64,000 nucleotides of DNA from Orientallactaga sibirica (Eukaryota > Chordata > Mammalia > Rodentia > Dipodidae). Of the stretch, positions 11,234 to 22,965 are shown piece by piece. The stretch spans positions 558,001 to 622,000 of the forward strand of contig JAEOAD010001700.1 in NCBI GenBank assembly GCA_036365145.1, read 5' to 3'. The notes beneath the pieces were generated by a model. The model did no database searches, was not told the origin of the DNA, and saw nothing but the letters and a program-made list of their open reading frames with translations. Made by a program: the position numbers and the translations under genes. Each line of letters begins with the position of its first letter. Within the stretch, counting starts at the first letter, position 1.

Positions 11234-11430
11234 GCGAGGGAGATACTTCAGCAGGTAAGAATGCTTGCTGCACAGGCATGAGGACCTGACTTCAATCCCG
11301 AGCACCCATGTAAAATGCCAGACATGGCAGTGCATGCCTGTAACTCCAGAGCTCAGGGTGACGGAGATGGGACAACTGTGGGGACTCCCTGATCAGCCAT
11401 TCTAACTGAAACCCCGGGAGTCCAGGATCA
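11234..11430 (+). repeat. Old B2/B3-like SINE
   Basis: Contains 'gcatgaggacctgacttcaa' and 'cagcacccatgtaa'-like blocks typical of older B2-superfamily copies; diverged from the Dip consensus. Confidence 0.5.
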
Positions 11431-11591
11431 GGGCGCGACTCCATCTCAGGAAGCAAGGCAGAAGAACAACGCAGGAGGACACCCAATGTCTCTTTAGTGC
11501 CTGCAGACGTTCTGTTCCATGGTTGTTTGTCTTCTGTGAATGGGGCTTCATGCATCACTGCTTAGCCAGTAACTCTTATGATATTTTAATG

Positions 11592-11916
11592 TTGATTTTT
11601 CAAGATAGGGTCTCACTCTAGCCCAGGCTGCCCTGAAAAATTCACTCTGTAGTCCCAGGCTGGCCTTGAATTCACAGTGATCCTCCTATCTCTGCTTTAT
11701 TGTGTTACTTTGAACTTTACAGAAAATGGCAACTTGCCTTCCTGCACAATATGAGGGCTATTAAGACAATACTTTTTTTTTTTAAGGTCTCTTTCTCTAG
11801 TCCAGGCTGACCTGGAATTCACTATGTAGTCTCAGGCTGGCCCCAAACTCACAGCGATACTCCTACCTCTGCCTCCCCAGTGCTGGGATTAAAGGTGTGT
11901 GCCACCACGCCTGGCT
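11592..11916 (-). repeat. Two B1 SINEs
   Basis: A partial copy at 11592-11695 and a full one at 11771-11916, both reverse. Confidence 0.8.
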
Positions 11917-11974
11917 TTAATATTATTATTGAAATAATGATGCTGGGGAAAAATTATTAAAAAGGAAAAGCCAA

Positions 11975-12100
11975 TAAGCCAGGTGTGGTGGCTATGTTTT
12001 TAATCCCAACACTCAGGAGGCTGAGCTAAGATTGCTGAATTCAAAGCCAGCCTGGGCTGCTAGAGTGAGACCTTGATTCAAAAAAAAAAAAAAAAAAGCC
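11975..12100 (+). repeat. B1 SINE at the left end of the duplicated unit
   Basis: Flanked by 'aaaagccaataa' and 'aaagccaacaaa'. Its 5' portion is the left breakpoint of the tandem duplication that repeats at 13011. Confidence 0.8.
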
Positions 12101-12111
12101 AACAAATCCAT

Positions 12112-12265
12112 TTTCTTTTCTTTTTTATTTTATAGACAGGATCTCACTCTAGCCCACACTGACCTGGAATTTAATCTGTAGTTGTTCTAGGCTGGCCTCA
12201 AACTCACAATGATTCTCCTATCTCTGCCTCCCTAGTGCTAGGACTAAAAGCATGCACCACCACAA
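12112..12265 (-). repeat. B1 SINE inside duplicated unit, copy 1
   Basis: Reverse B1; its duplicate lies at 13384-13533. Confidence 0.8.
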
Positions 12266-12702
12266 CAAATCTGTTTTCTAAAACAAACTTTGGGAAATGT
12301 TTAAAGGGCCAAATGCTAAATATGTTTGGCTGTGCTAGCTGAAAACAGTATCTCTTGTCTCTGTTGTGTATTCTATAAAACAACTACAAGAAGAAATAAA
12401 GGATAGAAATGAGACTGAGAGAGGAAGCACTTCTTTATTTTCTTTTCTAGTTATAAGTATTCTATTCGATAACAAGTCTATTCTAGTTATAATTGTTATA
12501 TAATATATTTCCCTGTTACCTGCCACACTGAAAATCTATAGTGTAGACATTTTTCTTGGATTCCTCAATTGTTCACCAAGTACCATGAGTAACACACAGC
12601 AGTGTTAATGGGGAAATGTGTATGTGCCCTACACGGAAGCACATACTTCCCCCCAACACAGAGGAAAGACCACGTGTGCTGACATTCCCACCACATTTCT
12701 AA

Positions 12703-12924
<222 letters not shown>

Positions 12925-13012
12925 TGAGTCACACAATGAACATTTCCCTCGATGGTGTGTGCTCAAACAAAACTTTTCCAGAGGCCCAAGTTTGTGTGTG
13001 CACTTTGTTTGG

Positions 13013-13165
13013 CATGGTGGCTCATGTTTTTAATCCCAACACTCAGGAGACTGAGCTAGGATTGCTGTGACTTCAAAGCCAGCCTGGGCTGCTAGAATGA
13101 GACCTTGATTCAAAAAAAAAACAACAACAACAACAACAACAACAAAAAAAAAAAAACCATTTTCT
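13013..13165 (+). repeat. B1 SINE at start of duplicated unit 2
   Basis: Partner of the B1 at 11975; its tail has changed to (AAC)n (13117-13145). Confidence 0.8.
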
Positions 13166-13177
13166 TTTATTTTCTTT

Positions 13178-13382
13178 TTTAATGTTTTATTTTGTTTATT
13201 TATTTAAGATAAAGAGGCAGAAGAGAGAGAAGAATGGGTGCACCAGGGCATCCAGCCACTGTAAACCAACTCCAGACATATGCCACCTAGTGCATCTGGC
13301 TTACATGCATGCTGGAGAATTGAACCTGGGTTCTTTGGCTTTGCAGGCAAGTGCCTTAACCACTAAGCCATCTCTCCAACCC
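13178..13382 (-). repeat. Dip-type SINE present only in unit 2
   Basis: Reverse full-length copy inserted after the duplication, immediately next to the unit 2 copy of the reverse B1. Confidence 0.85.
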
Positions 13383-13383
13383 T

Positions 13384-13533
13384 CTTTTCTTCTTTTCTTT
13401 TTAAGCAGGGTCTCACTCTATCCCAGACTTACCTGGAACTCCCTCTGTAGTTGTTCCAGACTGGCCTTGAACTCACAGCAATTCTCCTACCTCTGCCTCC
13501 CTAGTACTAGGACTAAAAGCATGAACCACAACT
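13384..13533 (-). repeat. B1 SINE inside duplicated unit, copy 2
   Basis: Counterpart of 12112-12265, sharing its unusual ending '...ctaaaagcatg(c/a)accac'. Confidence 0.8.
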
Positions 13534-13824
13534 ACAAATCCATTTTCTAAAACAAACTTTGGGAAATGTTTAAAGGGCAAGATGCTAAATATATTTGGCT
13601 GTGCTAGCTGAAAACAGTATCTCTTGTCTGTTGTGTATTCTGTAAAACTGAGAGAGGAAGCACTTCTTTATTTTCTTTTCTAGTTATAATTATTTTATTA
13701 GATAACAAGTCTGAAAAAAAAGATAAGTCTGCATGGAAGTAGGTCCTTCCCCCCAACACAGAGGAAAGACCACGTGTGCTGACATTCCCACCACATTTCT
13801 AATGCTGGTCCACTCTTCATTCAG

Positions 13825-14008
13825 GTCAAAGAAGTTGACCCACTGAGTAATGGTTCAGTCATGATTTTCAACACCTCTGCGTCACCACATCTGTATCAAA
13901 TCGAGCAGCTGCAAGCCCTGGCTAATTACAGCATCAGTGTGTCCTGTATGAACGAAATAGGCTGGTCTGCTGTGGGCCCGTGGATTCTAGCCAGCACAAC
14001 TGAAGGAG
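13825..14008 (+). pseudogene. MERTK: MERTK-like exon, copy 2
   Basis: Also 184 bp, bounded by AG (13823-13824) and GT (14009-14010), and fully open. By eye I count four substitutions from copy 1. Two are silent (AAG/AAA for K; GCT/GCG for A). Two change protein: Gly to Ser in 'NYSIGV' and Ser to Gly in 'AVSPWI'. Copy 1 matches the conserved mammalian MERTK residues at both positions, so copy 2 is the one diverging. The acceptor side also differs: copy 2 has lost about 8 bases of the pyrimidine tract. Because 184 is not a multiple of three, splicing both copies in series would shift the frame. Confidence 0.65.
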
Positions 14009-14104
14009 GTAATTCCTGAGGCACACAATGAACATTTCCCTCGATGGTGTGTGCTCAAACAAAACTTTTCCAGAGGCCCAAGTTTGTGTGTGCACTTTGT
14101 TTGG

Positions 14105-14245
14105 ACTTTGTCTCTGGAGACACATTTTATTGAGGTGGCCAATAAAATGGGAAAGAAGACATTTCCTTTTGTACTTTTAAAAGGGCTCAGTGGGTTAATT
14201 TACCATAGTATGTATAGGTAATAGTTTCTTTTACATAGGAAGGAA
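14105..14245. other. Unique flank between MERTK-like copy 2 and the NLK retrocopy
   Basis: Presumed MERTK-derived intron; ends at the target-site duplication of the NLK copy. Confidence 0.5.
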
Positions 14246-15311
14246 GTAGCATACATTTTTTTTTCATTTCAAATGTCAATTTAATGTTTTCACCACTGTA
14301 CTTCAAATTTACATTGTACAAAGCGTGCCATGGTAAATGACCAACCTCTGAGGTTGTACCTTTCACACCAGTGTCTTCTTGGGCTCTTTTGATACTAAAC
14401 ATGTTTCTCATTCCAATGAATTGAAATGCTTCAGTTGGGTAGATACTCAGGAGCCTCATTTAAAAAACAAACAAACAAAAAAACCCAAAGATGTTGCATG
14501 ATCTTTGTTTAGTAATTCAATGTTTGTTTCTTTCACAGCAAATAATTACCTCATTGAAGTTAAAACTTCCAAACATAATTTATTAATAGTCTTCAAATTC
14601 AGCTTAGATCACTCAGGATGAAAATACTCTGCTAAATACAGATAACGTACAATCACTTTAACAGTTAATTGTCCATAACACACACCAGGGTTTTTTTCCT
14701 AGACCAATTTCAAGACGCTCCGTTAGTATTCCTTGTACAGGTGAAAAATGATCTTCAAATTTCTTGTCTTTTTATTTTTAGTATAAAAGTTGGAAGGGAC
14801 ATTCAAGTTTCAAGTCTCCACATTGAACTTAAAAAAAAATATAGTCATCATCAGCGTGTGGAGGCAAACAAGCCACGTTGTCTAACTCCAGGAGGTAGAG
14901 GCCTTCAGTCTGTATTCATATGTACATATGCACAGAAAAATTCAGTATTCCAACAGAAGGAAGTTTGTCCAAAAGTAATAAGTTATTCACTACTGTGACA
15001 TTTCAAGACTCCCACAGCTTTGCCTAAGGACACAAGCCCATTTGACATAATTCCCTATGTGCCTTTTTGTGGCTTTAATTTTTTCAATTTGTTTTTCTCT
15101 TTTATTTATTATGTTTCACTGTCCAGTGCAGGAAAAGTCTCACAAAATTTCACAGACCTAAAATGTGCAAGCTAGTTCTCTCTATATACAGCAATATTGG
15201 GATTCTTTTGAAATTAGCCCAGAAATGAATTATTTAAACACATGAAAGATGCATGCTTGGTTTTTTTTAATGTAAGAAAGAGCAGAAAAACTGATTTAAA
15301 AAATAGATTTC

Positions 15312-15344
<33 letters not shown>

Positions 15345-15345
15345 G
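15312..15345. repeat. TA/CA dinucleotide repeat in NLK copy 3'UTR
   Basis: (TA)n running into (CA)n. Confidence 0.85.
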
Positions 15346-16041
15346 AAGTTTAGTCTCTCCTAGTCACAGACTCATTCTCTCTACCCACAACATTGGATTT
15401 TAGACAGCACACGTCACCATCACGGCTCTAATGGGAAGCTAATTATAGGGCTTGATCATTAGGTGGCATGCCCCGCCTCCCACCCCTTCCCCGTGCAGCC
15501 ACGATCAGCTCACGTGGCTCCATGATTGGTCACGGGCAAGCTTTTTAGATTCTTTAGTTTTAGAAAACCCCAAGTCTTTAGGAATGGCTCAAATATCAAA
15601 ATGTATGACTGCCCTGTGTGTTTGTGTACATGTGAACAATCTCACTTCATTAAAAAGGAAAAAGAAAAAAATCAAAACATAAACCCCAAACCCCCAAATT
15701 TGGTTCAATTCTCTTTTGTTCTGAGGTGAGCCATAACAGCTGCACTAAACTCATAAAACATGTGCAACTCTGGGTAATTTTTTTTTTCTTCTAAAAGCAC
15801 AACTACTTTACAAGATTAAAAGTCTAGTAACATTTCTAAATATTATTCATGTCATACAAGTAATGGTTGTTAATTTAAAACTTCATTAGTAAAATTACAG
15901 TACAAGCATGATTAATCTCCAGAATTGCAAATCCCAGACTCCAGTGGAAAGCTACATTACATCTTCAGTAGTATAGTCTTCCACTGTCACTCCCACACCA
16001 GAGGAGACGGGGGCATCTCAGACAGCTGAGCAACAGTGGAA

Positions 16042-16576
16042 CTAGCAGAAAACGGAAGACGGTGGAGTGAGTGGTGACAGCACAGTGGGCAGAAGGGTTG
16101 CCTCCGTTACCTCACCCTTTAGAGAAACTTGAGGAATCCATTTCCACGTTTTTATTGCTGTGTCTTTAAAGTCTCTGTAGCAGACAGCTTCTAGTTCGCT
16201 GAGATGAACTTCCAGACCAGGCAAAGTTATGGAGAAGGGATATTATTTATTGAAGCTTACAGATCCAGGGGAAGTTCCATAATGGCAGAAAAAGCTGGCC
16301 TGTCTTCACAGGACCAGGCAAGAGAGAGAAACCACCAGCCACACAGCACAGCACACTTCAGGAACTCCCATTAGGCACACTTCGCATATCTTTACAATGG
16401 AATCTCAAACCCACCATCACACCTTAAGATCCGCCCAGTGACATGGCCTCCAGCAAGGTGGCTGCAGATGGAAACTATAAACTAATAAAACACTGAATAT
16501 ATTGGGGGCCTATATTCAAACTCTGCAGTCTCTAAAGTTGAATTTGTTCCAAACTGTTCACTTAGGGATCTATTAG
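16042..16576 (-). other. Retained terminal intron in the NLK retrocopy (interrupted by a solo LTR)
   Basis: Coding sequence ends at 'agctttattag' (16577) and resumes at 'ttccactgttgctcag' (16041), exactly where the NLK protein reads FIS|STVAQ. The intervening sequence, after removing the 352 bp LTR and its 5 bp duplication, is 178 bp and ends on the minus strand with 'ccgttttctgctag', a good splice acceptor. The donor side reads AG|CTAATAG where GTAATAG would be expected, so one base change. This fits reverse transcription of an NLK mRNA that kept its last intron. Confidence 0.65.
16171..16532 (-). mobile_element. MaLR solo LTR with 5 bp target-site duplication
   Basis: LTR 16176-16527 is the reverse complement of the MaLR LTR seen at 19767: it starts 'tgtagcagacagcttct' and ends 'atattcaaactctgca'. 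'gtctc' is repeated at 16171-16175 and 16528-16532. It lies inside the NLK copy and so is younger. The internal region was lost by LTR-LTR recombination. Confidence 0.9.
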
Positions 16577-18315
16577 CTAATAAAGCTCTTAAAAACAGCA
16601 GACTGAGGGTTGATGCAGAGAGGCACTCTGTTTCCTTTCTGATGTTCCAAAATGAACTGGTGAATAATCTCTTTAACCTGTCTGACAGAACTGAGGTTCT
16701 TCTCAAAAGTGTCATCAAATTTGGGATTAGTGACAGGCTCAAAGTCACTGGTATAGACTCTTCCAGAGAAGGTGGTAAAGCACCACTTGCACATACACGT
16801 GTGGTATCGTAGTCGCCCTTCCATCCAGGTAGGGGTGGGCTAAGGCATCCTTGGCAGATATTCTTTTGATGGATCAAAGACCAACATCCTGCAAAGTAGA
16901 TGAACAGTTTCATGTGTAGCTTGGGTAGACAGGGTGTAGAGTACAGGGAGAGATGGCTGCTTATGAGGACCCCTGAGCATGTGTGCCTTAGTGTCTTCAC
17001 AAGCCGTCCTCATTGCTTCCAGTGATGGTGTGCCCAACAGATCTGTGATCAAATCCAGCTGCTGAATGAGACTTTGTGCCTGAAACAATATTCTTCATCC
17101 TAGTAGTTCTGCAAAGATACATCCAACAGACCAGATGTCAATAGCATTGCTGTAATGACAGCTGCCCATCAGGATCTCCAGAGCCCAGTAATACTGAGTG
17201 ACAACTTCCTGAGTCATGTGACGGTATTCATCTAATTCTTCTACTCTGGCCAATCCAAAATCACAAATCTTTAGAACACAATTGCTGTTCACAAGGAGAT
17301 TGCCTGCCTTAATGTCTTGATGTAAAATGCCAGCTGAATGGAGATATTTCAAACCTTGCAAAATCTGATAAAGAAAAACTTTGACATGATCTGAGCTGAG
17401 TGGCTAAGAGACCATAATTTTATGTAAGTCACTCTGCATCAATTTTGTGACAACATATATTTCTTCAAACTAGTCAATGTGTGGAGGTTGGAGTATGTCA
17501 AGGGCAGAGGGTACATTATCATGTTTTAAAAAAACACATCTTCAATTCCCAGAAGACTCTTTTGCAAGAGACCAGATTCTGGAAGACGTTGGGCATCTTT
17601 TTGAGTGCTACTTTCTTTCCATCTCTTGGATCTGTTACTGACCAGACAACGCCAAAGGCTCCATAGCCAATAGGTCTATCCGGCTCAATGTCCAGCTGCT
17701 GTTGTGAGTGATGCGAGTGCTGATGGTGGTGCGCCTTCACTGTAGCAGCTGCAGCGGCCTGTACCTGAGCTGGGGCGGCTGCAGCTGGTCCAGGAGCCTG
17801 ACCAGGTGCCTGTGATGGGAAGTATGGCTGTTGTTGCCCAGGGTTTAACATGGCTGCAGCTGCTGTACGGGATGTATGGTAGCAGCAGACCCTGGATGAA
17901 GATGGTGCTGAGGGTGGAGGTGTGGAAGGTGGTGGTAATGGTGACCTGATGCTACTGCAGATGTACCGCCATTGTAAGCCGCCATCATTTTTGCATTGGC
18001 TCTTGTGCCACAAAGAGACATTTTTAAAAAATGCCCTTTGGAAAGCAAACTGGGTCAAACTGTCATTTGGCCATTTAAAAATGAAGAAAAAACTACTCAC
18101 TCCACCTCAAAAAAAAAAAAAAAAAAAAAAAACATAGAGCGCCTTAATTGGCTTTATGACTTCATCCATCAAGCCAAACAAGTTAGAGGATCTTGGTGTT
18201 TGATTCTTGGGTGAGAGTGTGTGGAAGAGTGTGAGTTGCCAAAAAGAAAAAAGAAAAGGAAAAGAAAAAGGGAAAAGGACCCCTTCCCTCCAGGATTCCT
18301 GCCATAAGTGGATAC

Positions 18316-18598
18316 TAAAACTCCATTCCTTTTTTTTTTTTTTTTGGAGAGAGACAGAGAGAGAGGGAGAGGAAGACAGAGATGGGCGTGCCAGCAGCGT
18401 CTCAACTGCTGCGAACGAAATCCAGATGCGAGCGTCCTTGTGGTCGAGTGCGGCATTGCGCCCTTGCATCACTTTGCATCTGGCTAAACGTGGGACCTGG
18501 AGATTGGAACCACTGGAGATTGGAACCGGTGTTCTTAGGCTTAGGAGGCAGGCGCCTTAACCCCTAAGCCATCTCTCCAGCCCCTAAAACTCCATTCT
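18316..18598 (-). repeat. Dip-type SINE, long variant, in NLK 5'UTR
   Basis: SINE 18331-18584 between copies of 'ctaaaactccattc'; carries the extra 'gcggcattgcgcccttgcat' segment of the long subfamily. Confidence 0.88.
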
Positions 18599-19229
18599 TA
18601 ATGTGGGGGGGAGGTTCCAACTTTGAATGTGAAAATACAGGCCAAACCTCCTGACCCTCTGAACTCCACAAACGAAAAGGATCAGGTAACACACCACCCT
18701 TGAAATCTTGCTAGAGGGTTGACTCATCTACTCCTTCCATTTCCACATCCTTTTCTAAACACCTATCACCTCCTCAAAAACACAATTCAAAATGTGTGTG
18801 TGTGTGTGTTCCAACCACTCCAAATCAAAAAGATGGAGGGGGAGGTGAGTGGGTATTTTCAGGGAAACTAGTTTCCAGCTATCCCCCCCCCCCACCCACA
18901 CACACACACTCAAATTCTCAGGCCTTCCTACATCTCCCCTTACTCCTAGTCTGGCTGACCTGATTGGAGTGGGGTGTGTTTAGGGAAGGGGTGGTACCAA
19001 ACTATCCTGTGCAGAATGAATTAAGGAAGGAGGTTGGAGGAACAGAGTGAGCAGAGGAGGCTCCAGGCAGGGCAGAGAGCAGAGAGCGAGAACCGGGGCA
19101 AAAGTGAAGGCTAGGAGGTGCAGGGAGGGAATGAAAAAGCGGCGGGCAGCACCGGGACGCCCAGACACAGGGAACCGCCCCGGAACGCCGCCGCCGGGGC
19201 CGGACTCCAGTAACATACATTTTTAAAAG

Positions 19230-19428
19230 CCACTATTATTTTATTTTATTTTATTTTATTTTATTTTATTATTATTATTTTTTTTTTTTTTTGAGGTAGG
19301 GTCTTGCTATAGCCCAGGCTGACCTGGAATTCACTCTGTAGTCTCAGGGTGGCCTTGAATTCGTGGCGATCCTCCTACTTCTGTCTCCCAAATGCTGGGA
19401 TTAAAGGCGTGGATTACCACACCCGGCT
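19230..19428 (-). repeat. B1 SINE with (TTTTA)n tail
   Basis: The reverse-complemented tail has turned into pentanucleotide repeats at 19236-19272. Confidence 0.85.
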
Positions 19429-19761
19429 ATTTTCAATTAACATATAATGCTCAAAGGTATTACTCATGGCATCAAACTCAAGGAAATGAATGCTATGAGA
19501 GTGGCTCACGGCCATGGAGCAGACACAGTCTAGGTGCTTTACACACATCCCTGTATTAGATCCTCACAGCACCCCTTTGTAGTAGGTATTACTTATCTTA
19601 CTTGAAGAAGGGGCTTCTCTGAGTCTCTTTGTATGTGTGTGTGCATGTGCGCACATGCATGTTTCCTCTTTGCATGAATGTTGGAATGACTGTTGCAGCT
19701 CTGACAACTTTGGGCTGCTGCCTCCTTTCCATTCTCCGCAGTGTAGAATGTTGGCTTGTAT
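19429..19761. other. Unassigned sequence
   Basis: Unique-looking; a TG/CA-like tract at 19630-19665 only. Confidence 0.5.
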
Positions 19762-19766
19762 GGACC

Positions 19767-20160
19767 TGTGGTAGTTTGAATATATGTCCCCCAATATATT
19801 CAATGTTTTATTACTTTATAGTGTGCATCTGCAATCACCTTGCTAGAGGCAATGTCACTGGGGGCCGGTCTTAAGGTGGTAATGGTGTGGGTTTGAGAGT
19901 CCATTGTAAAGATATGCAAATGTGCCTAGCAGGAGTTCCTGAAGTGTTCTGTGTGACCTTTTGGCTTTAGTTTTGCTCTGTTTGCTGTGGTGGCTGGTTG
20001 GCTTTTTCTCTCTCTGCTTGGCCCTGTGAATAGCAAGCTGCTTTTCCTGCCTTTATGGAACTTCCCCTGGATCTGTAAGTTTCAATAAATAATATCCCTT
20101 CCTCCATAACTGTGTCTGGTCTGGAAGTTCATCTCAGCGAACCTGAAGCTGTCTGCTACA
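19767..20160 (+). repeat. 5' LTR of MaLR element
   Basis: Contains a polyadenylation-type 'caataaataa' near its 3' end. Confidence 0.93.
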
Positions 20161-21386
20161 GTAAAGTGGTACCGAGGAGTGTGGGGTGAGATGAACCTGA
20201 CCATGTGGATATTTGTCTTTTGGAACCTTTGTTTTGGAGGAATGGGCATGGACTTGGTGCTTGCAACTGAAGATGCCTTCTGGAGTGGTAAGCCAAGTTT
20301 TATGGACTATTCTGATGAGAATTTGAGAATGTTAAGTGCTGACTGTATTGAACTTCGAGGCTTGGTTTATGAGCTTTCTAAGGGGAAGGAAAGACAGCAG
20401 AGGACTTTGTTGGAACTGGGCTACTGGCATAAGGGATGGCTACGTTCTGCTATCCAGGCCCAGAAAGTTTGATCAAGGTTAAATTTGTAATGGACTGATG
20501 TGCTTGGCTAAAGATATCAGACTGAGATTTTAAGATTTTGAGTTGGAAAACCTGAAGCAAGCTAAAAGTAGAGGCACTGAGACTGGTTAAGCTGCTATTG
20601 TTGACACATTAGCAATCTTAAGGAAGGTGGAAGGAAGGTGGCCTGACTTGATTTACATTAAAACAATGGAGAGGATGCCTGAGGAAAGACTGTTAAAAAT
20701 GCAAACTCTTGGAAAGAGCTGACTGGAGAAGGAACCTGCTTTTCAAGGCTATGGTTTATTTTGTCCCTGGATTAAGAATATGGCTGTGTCCTGCACACCT
20801 GGTATTAGTTTTGGAAATATGAAAAATGCATAGAATGGTCATGAGTTGCACACGGTTCCAGGAGCCGCTGCTGAGATGCGGCATGAGGTAGGGCATGAAG
20901 ACCCTCAGGAATGGGCTGGAAGAGCCTTTGGAAGATGGACCGTGGGTTGCATGGAGACCTGAAGATGTTTTGGATATACCAGGACTGTGCAAAAGGGCTA
21001 CCATGGAGTGCAGTGTTGACATAGGATGAAAGTTTTCCCTGGTGACTCTGCCCAGCTGGAGGGGCGGAATTGGAAAACCTGGAGACTGTTAGTCTCTGGT
21101 TATATTGAACTTGAACTGCAGAAGTTTGATGACGGCTGATGGTGGTTGAGTTTGTATTGTTCTAGTCTCTCCTCTCCTTGCTATGCCTTATACCAGTTAA
21201 AAATGTTTACTCTGTGCCTTTACATGTTGAAAGTATTTAACTTGTTTGATTTTACAGGACTCACTATCTTAAGTTGATCAAGACTGTGAGAACCTTTGAA
21301 ATTGGACTGAGTACAATTTACAATGTGTGATAGTTATAAATCTATTGGGGGCCAGGAGTTAAATATATTGGGGGCCAGGGGCGGAA

Positions 21387-21780
21387 TGTGGTAGTTTGAA
21401 TATATGTCCCCCAATATATTCAATGTTTTATTACTTTATAGTGTGCATCTGCAATCACCTTGCTAGAGGCAATGTCACTGGGGGCCGGTCTTAAGGTGGT
21501 AATGGTGTGGGTTTGAGAGTCCATTGTAAAGATATGCAAATGTGCCTAGCAGGAGTTCCTGAAGTGTTCTGTGTGACCTTTTGGCTTTAGTTTTGCTCTG
21601 TTTGCTGTGGTGGCTGGTTGGCTTTTTCTCTCTCTGCTTGGCCCTGTGAATAGCAAGCTGCTTTTCCTGCCTTTATGGAACTTCCCCTGGATCTGTAAGT
21701 TTCAATAAATAATATCCCTTCCTCCATAACTGTGTCTGGTCTGGAAGTTCATCTCAGCGAACCTGAAGCTGTCTGCTACA
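21387..21780 (+). repeat. 3' LTR of MaLR element
   Basis: Appears identical to the 5' LTR over its whole length. Confidence 0.93.
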
Positions 21781-21918
21781 GGACCCTTTCCTGTTCTTAC
21801 AGCTATCTCCATAGAGTCAGAGTTCCAGACCAGATGAGAGATTCTGAGGGCTCGAGAACTCGGTGTGCACTTGTCTCAGTGGTGAAGATGCCGTCAACAG
21901 CACTGGATAAAAACAATC

Positions 21919-22085
21919 GTGGGCTGGAGAGATGGCAGTCGCAGTGCTTGCTCACAAAGTCTGCTGGCCTCAATTCAGTTCCCCAGCCACTCACGTAAAG
22001 CTGCACTGGCATTCATTTGCAGCAGCAAGAGACCCACCCCCCACCACACACACAAATAACTAAATAAAACTTTAAAAAAAAAACA
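21919..22085 (+). repeat. Older Dip/B2-superfamily SINE
   Basis: Starts 'ggctggagagatggcag' but is diverged and lacks the CT-rich block, ending in 'actaaataaaactttaaaa'. Confidence 0.65.
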
Positions 22086-22194
22086 CACCCGAAAATGTAA
22101 GGCCTTGATCCTCATACCAATCCTACTAACAAAACTGTAAAATATCTTTCCTTTTCAAATGAAGAAAATAAAGTCTCTTAAAATAATTTTTTAA

Positions 22195-22573
22195 ATATTT
22201 ATTTATTTTTATTTTTATTTTTTTGGTTTTCCAAGGTAAGGTCTCACTAGCTCAGGCCCACCTGGAATTCACTATGTAGTCTCAGGGTAGCCTTGAACTC
22301 ACAACAATCCTCTTACCTCTGCCTCCCAAGTGCTGGGATTAAAGGCGTGTGCCACCATGCTTGGCAATTTTTTTTTTATTTTTATTTATTTATTTGACAG
22401 AGAAAGAAGGAGAGAGACAGAATGGGTGTGTCAGGGCCTCCAGCCACTGCAAACGAATTCCAGATGCTTGCGCCCCCTTGTGCATCTGGCTAACCTGGGT
22501 CCTGGGGAATCGAACCTGGGTCCTTTGGCTTTGCAGGCAAATGCCTTAACCATTAAGTCATCCCTCCAGACCC
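22195..22573 (-). repeat. B1 then Dip-type SINE
   Basis: B1 22195-22364 and Dip 22367-22573, both reverse and abutting. Confidence 0.88.
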
Positions 22574-22722
22574 CCCTTAGAATAATTTTGATATACTCTG
22601 GTTCCCGCTTAATTCAGTTGAAAGTACTCAAAATACTTTATATAAACTTTGTTTAAATTTCTGTTTTGATTTCATCTTTTATCCATTGGTTATTGAGACT
22701 GGGATTGAGTTTGTAACTATTT

Positions 22723-22965
22723 TGATTTTTTTTTTTGTTGTTGTTGTTTTCTGAAGTAGGGTCTCGTTCTAGCTCAGGCTGACCTGGAATTCACTATGTA
22801 GTCTCAGGGTGGCCTTGAACTCATGGAAATCCTCCTACCTCTGCCTCCCAAGTGCTGGGATTAAAGGTGTGCACCACAATGCCCGGCTCTATTTTGATTT
22901 TTTTTCTAGTGATCTTTTGTGTGTGTGCTGGGATTAAAGGCATGCACCACCATGCCCGGCTTTTC
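22723..22965 (-). repeat. B1 SINE plus detached B1 5' end
   Basis: Full B1 at 22723-22888; a 38 bp piece at 22927-22964 ('gctgggattaaaggcatgca...') repeats only the distal part. Confidence 0.8.

Larger units (their letters stand above)
14246..19224 (-). pseudogene. NLK: Processed NLK (Nemo-like kinase) retropseudogene, near full length
   Basis: Reading the minus strand: GC-rich 5'UTR (19209-18022), start codon at 18021, then the His/Ala/Pro-rich NLK N-terminus and kinase domain without the gene's large introns, stop TGA at 15987-15989, and a 3'UTR of about 1.7 kb ending in a short A-run at 14261. Direct repeats 'gta(g/a)catacattttt' at 14246-14260 and 19210-19224 flank it, and the minus-strand target reads TT|AAAA, the L1 endonuclease signature. 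It is not functional: frameshift after 'ELKM' near 17535; in-frame stop in the segment before 'PLSSDH' near 17405; HRDIKPGN has become [14 protein letters not shown] has become YYWALE; and the frame shifts again near 17090 and 16830. The DFG motif survives. NLK is a proline-directed MAPK-like kinase acting on TCF/LEF in Wnt signalling. Later insertions are a Dip SINE in the 5'UTR and a MaLR solo LTR near the 3' coding end. Confidence 0.93.
19762..21785 (+). mobile_element. Complete MaLR LTR retrotransposon, recent insertion
   Basis: The element is 19767-21780 (2,014 bp). LTRs at 19767-20160 and 21387-21780 are 394 bp each, lie exactly 1,620 bp apart and appear identical on line-by-line comparison. 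They begin TGTGGTAG and end GCTACA. 'ggacc' flanks both sides (19762-19766; 21781-21785). A purine-rich tract ('gggggccaggggcgg') precedes the 3' LTR. The 1.2 kb interior has no gag, pol or env; only short open frames occur (97 aa at 20179-20472). This fits the non-autonomous ERVL-MaLR group, mobilised by enzymes from other ERVL elements. LTR identity means insertion was recent on an evolutionary scale. Confidence 0.93.

Noticed and set aside
14246..19224. Functional NLK gene on the minus strand
   Set aside because: No large introns, several frameshifts and a stop, catalytic HRD and APE motifs altered, and a target-site duplication: a retrocopy.
20179..20472. 97-residue open frame in the MaLR interior, with a related 115-residue frame at 59531-59878, as a conserved small protein
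   Set aside because: Comparing the two copies by eye, replacement differences clearly outnumber silent ones, so there is no sign of protein-level constraint; MaLR interiors are normally non-coding.
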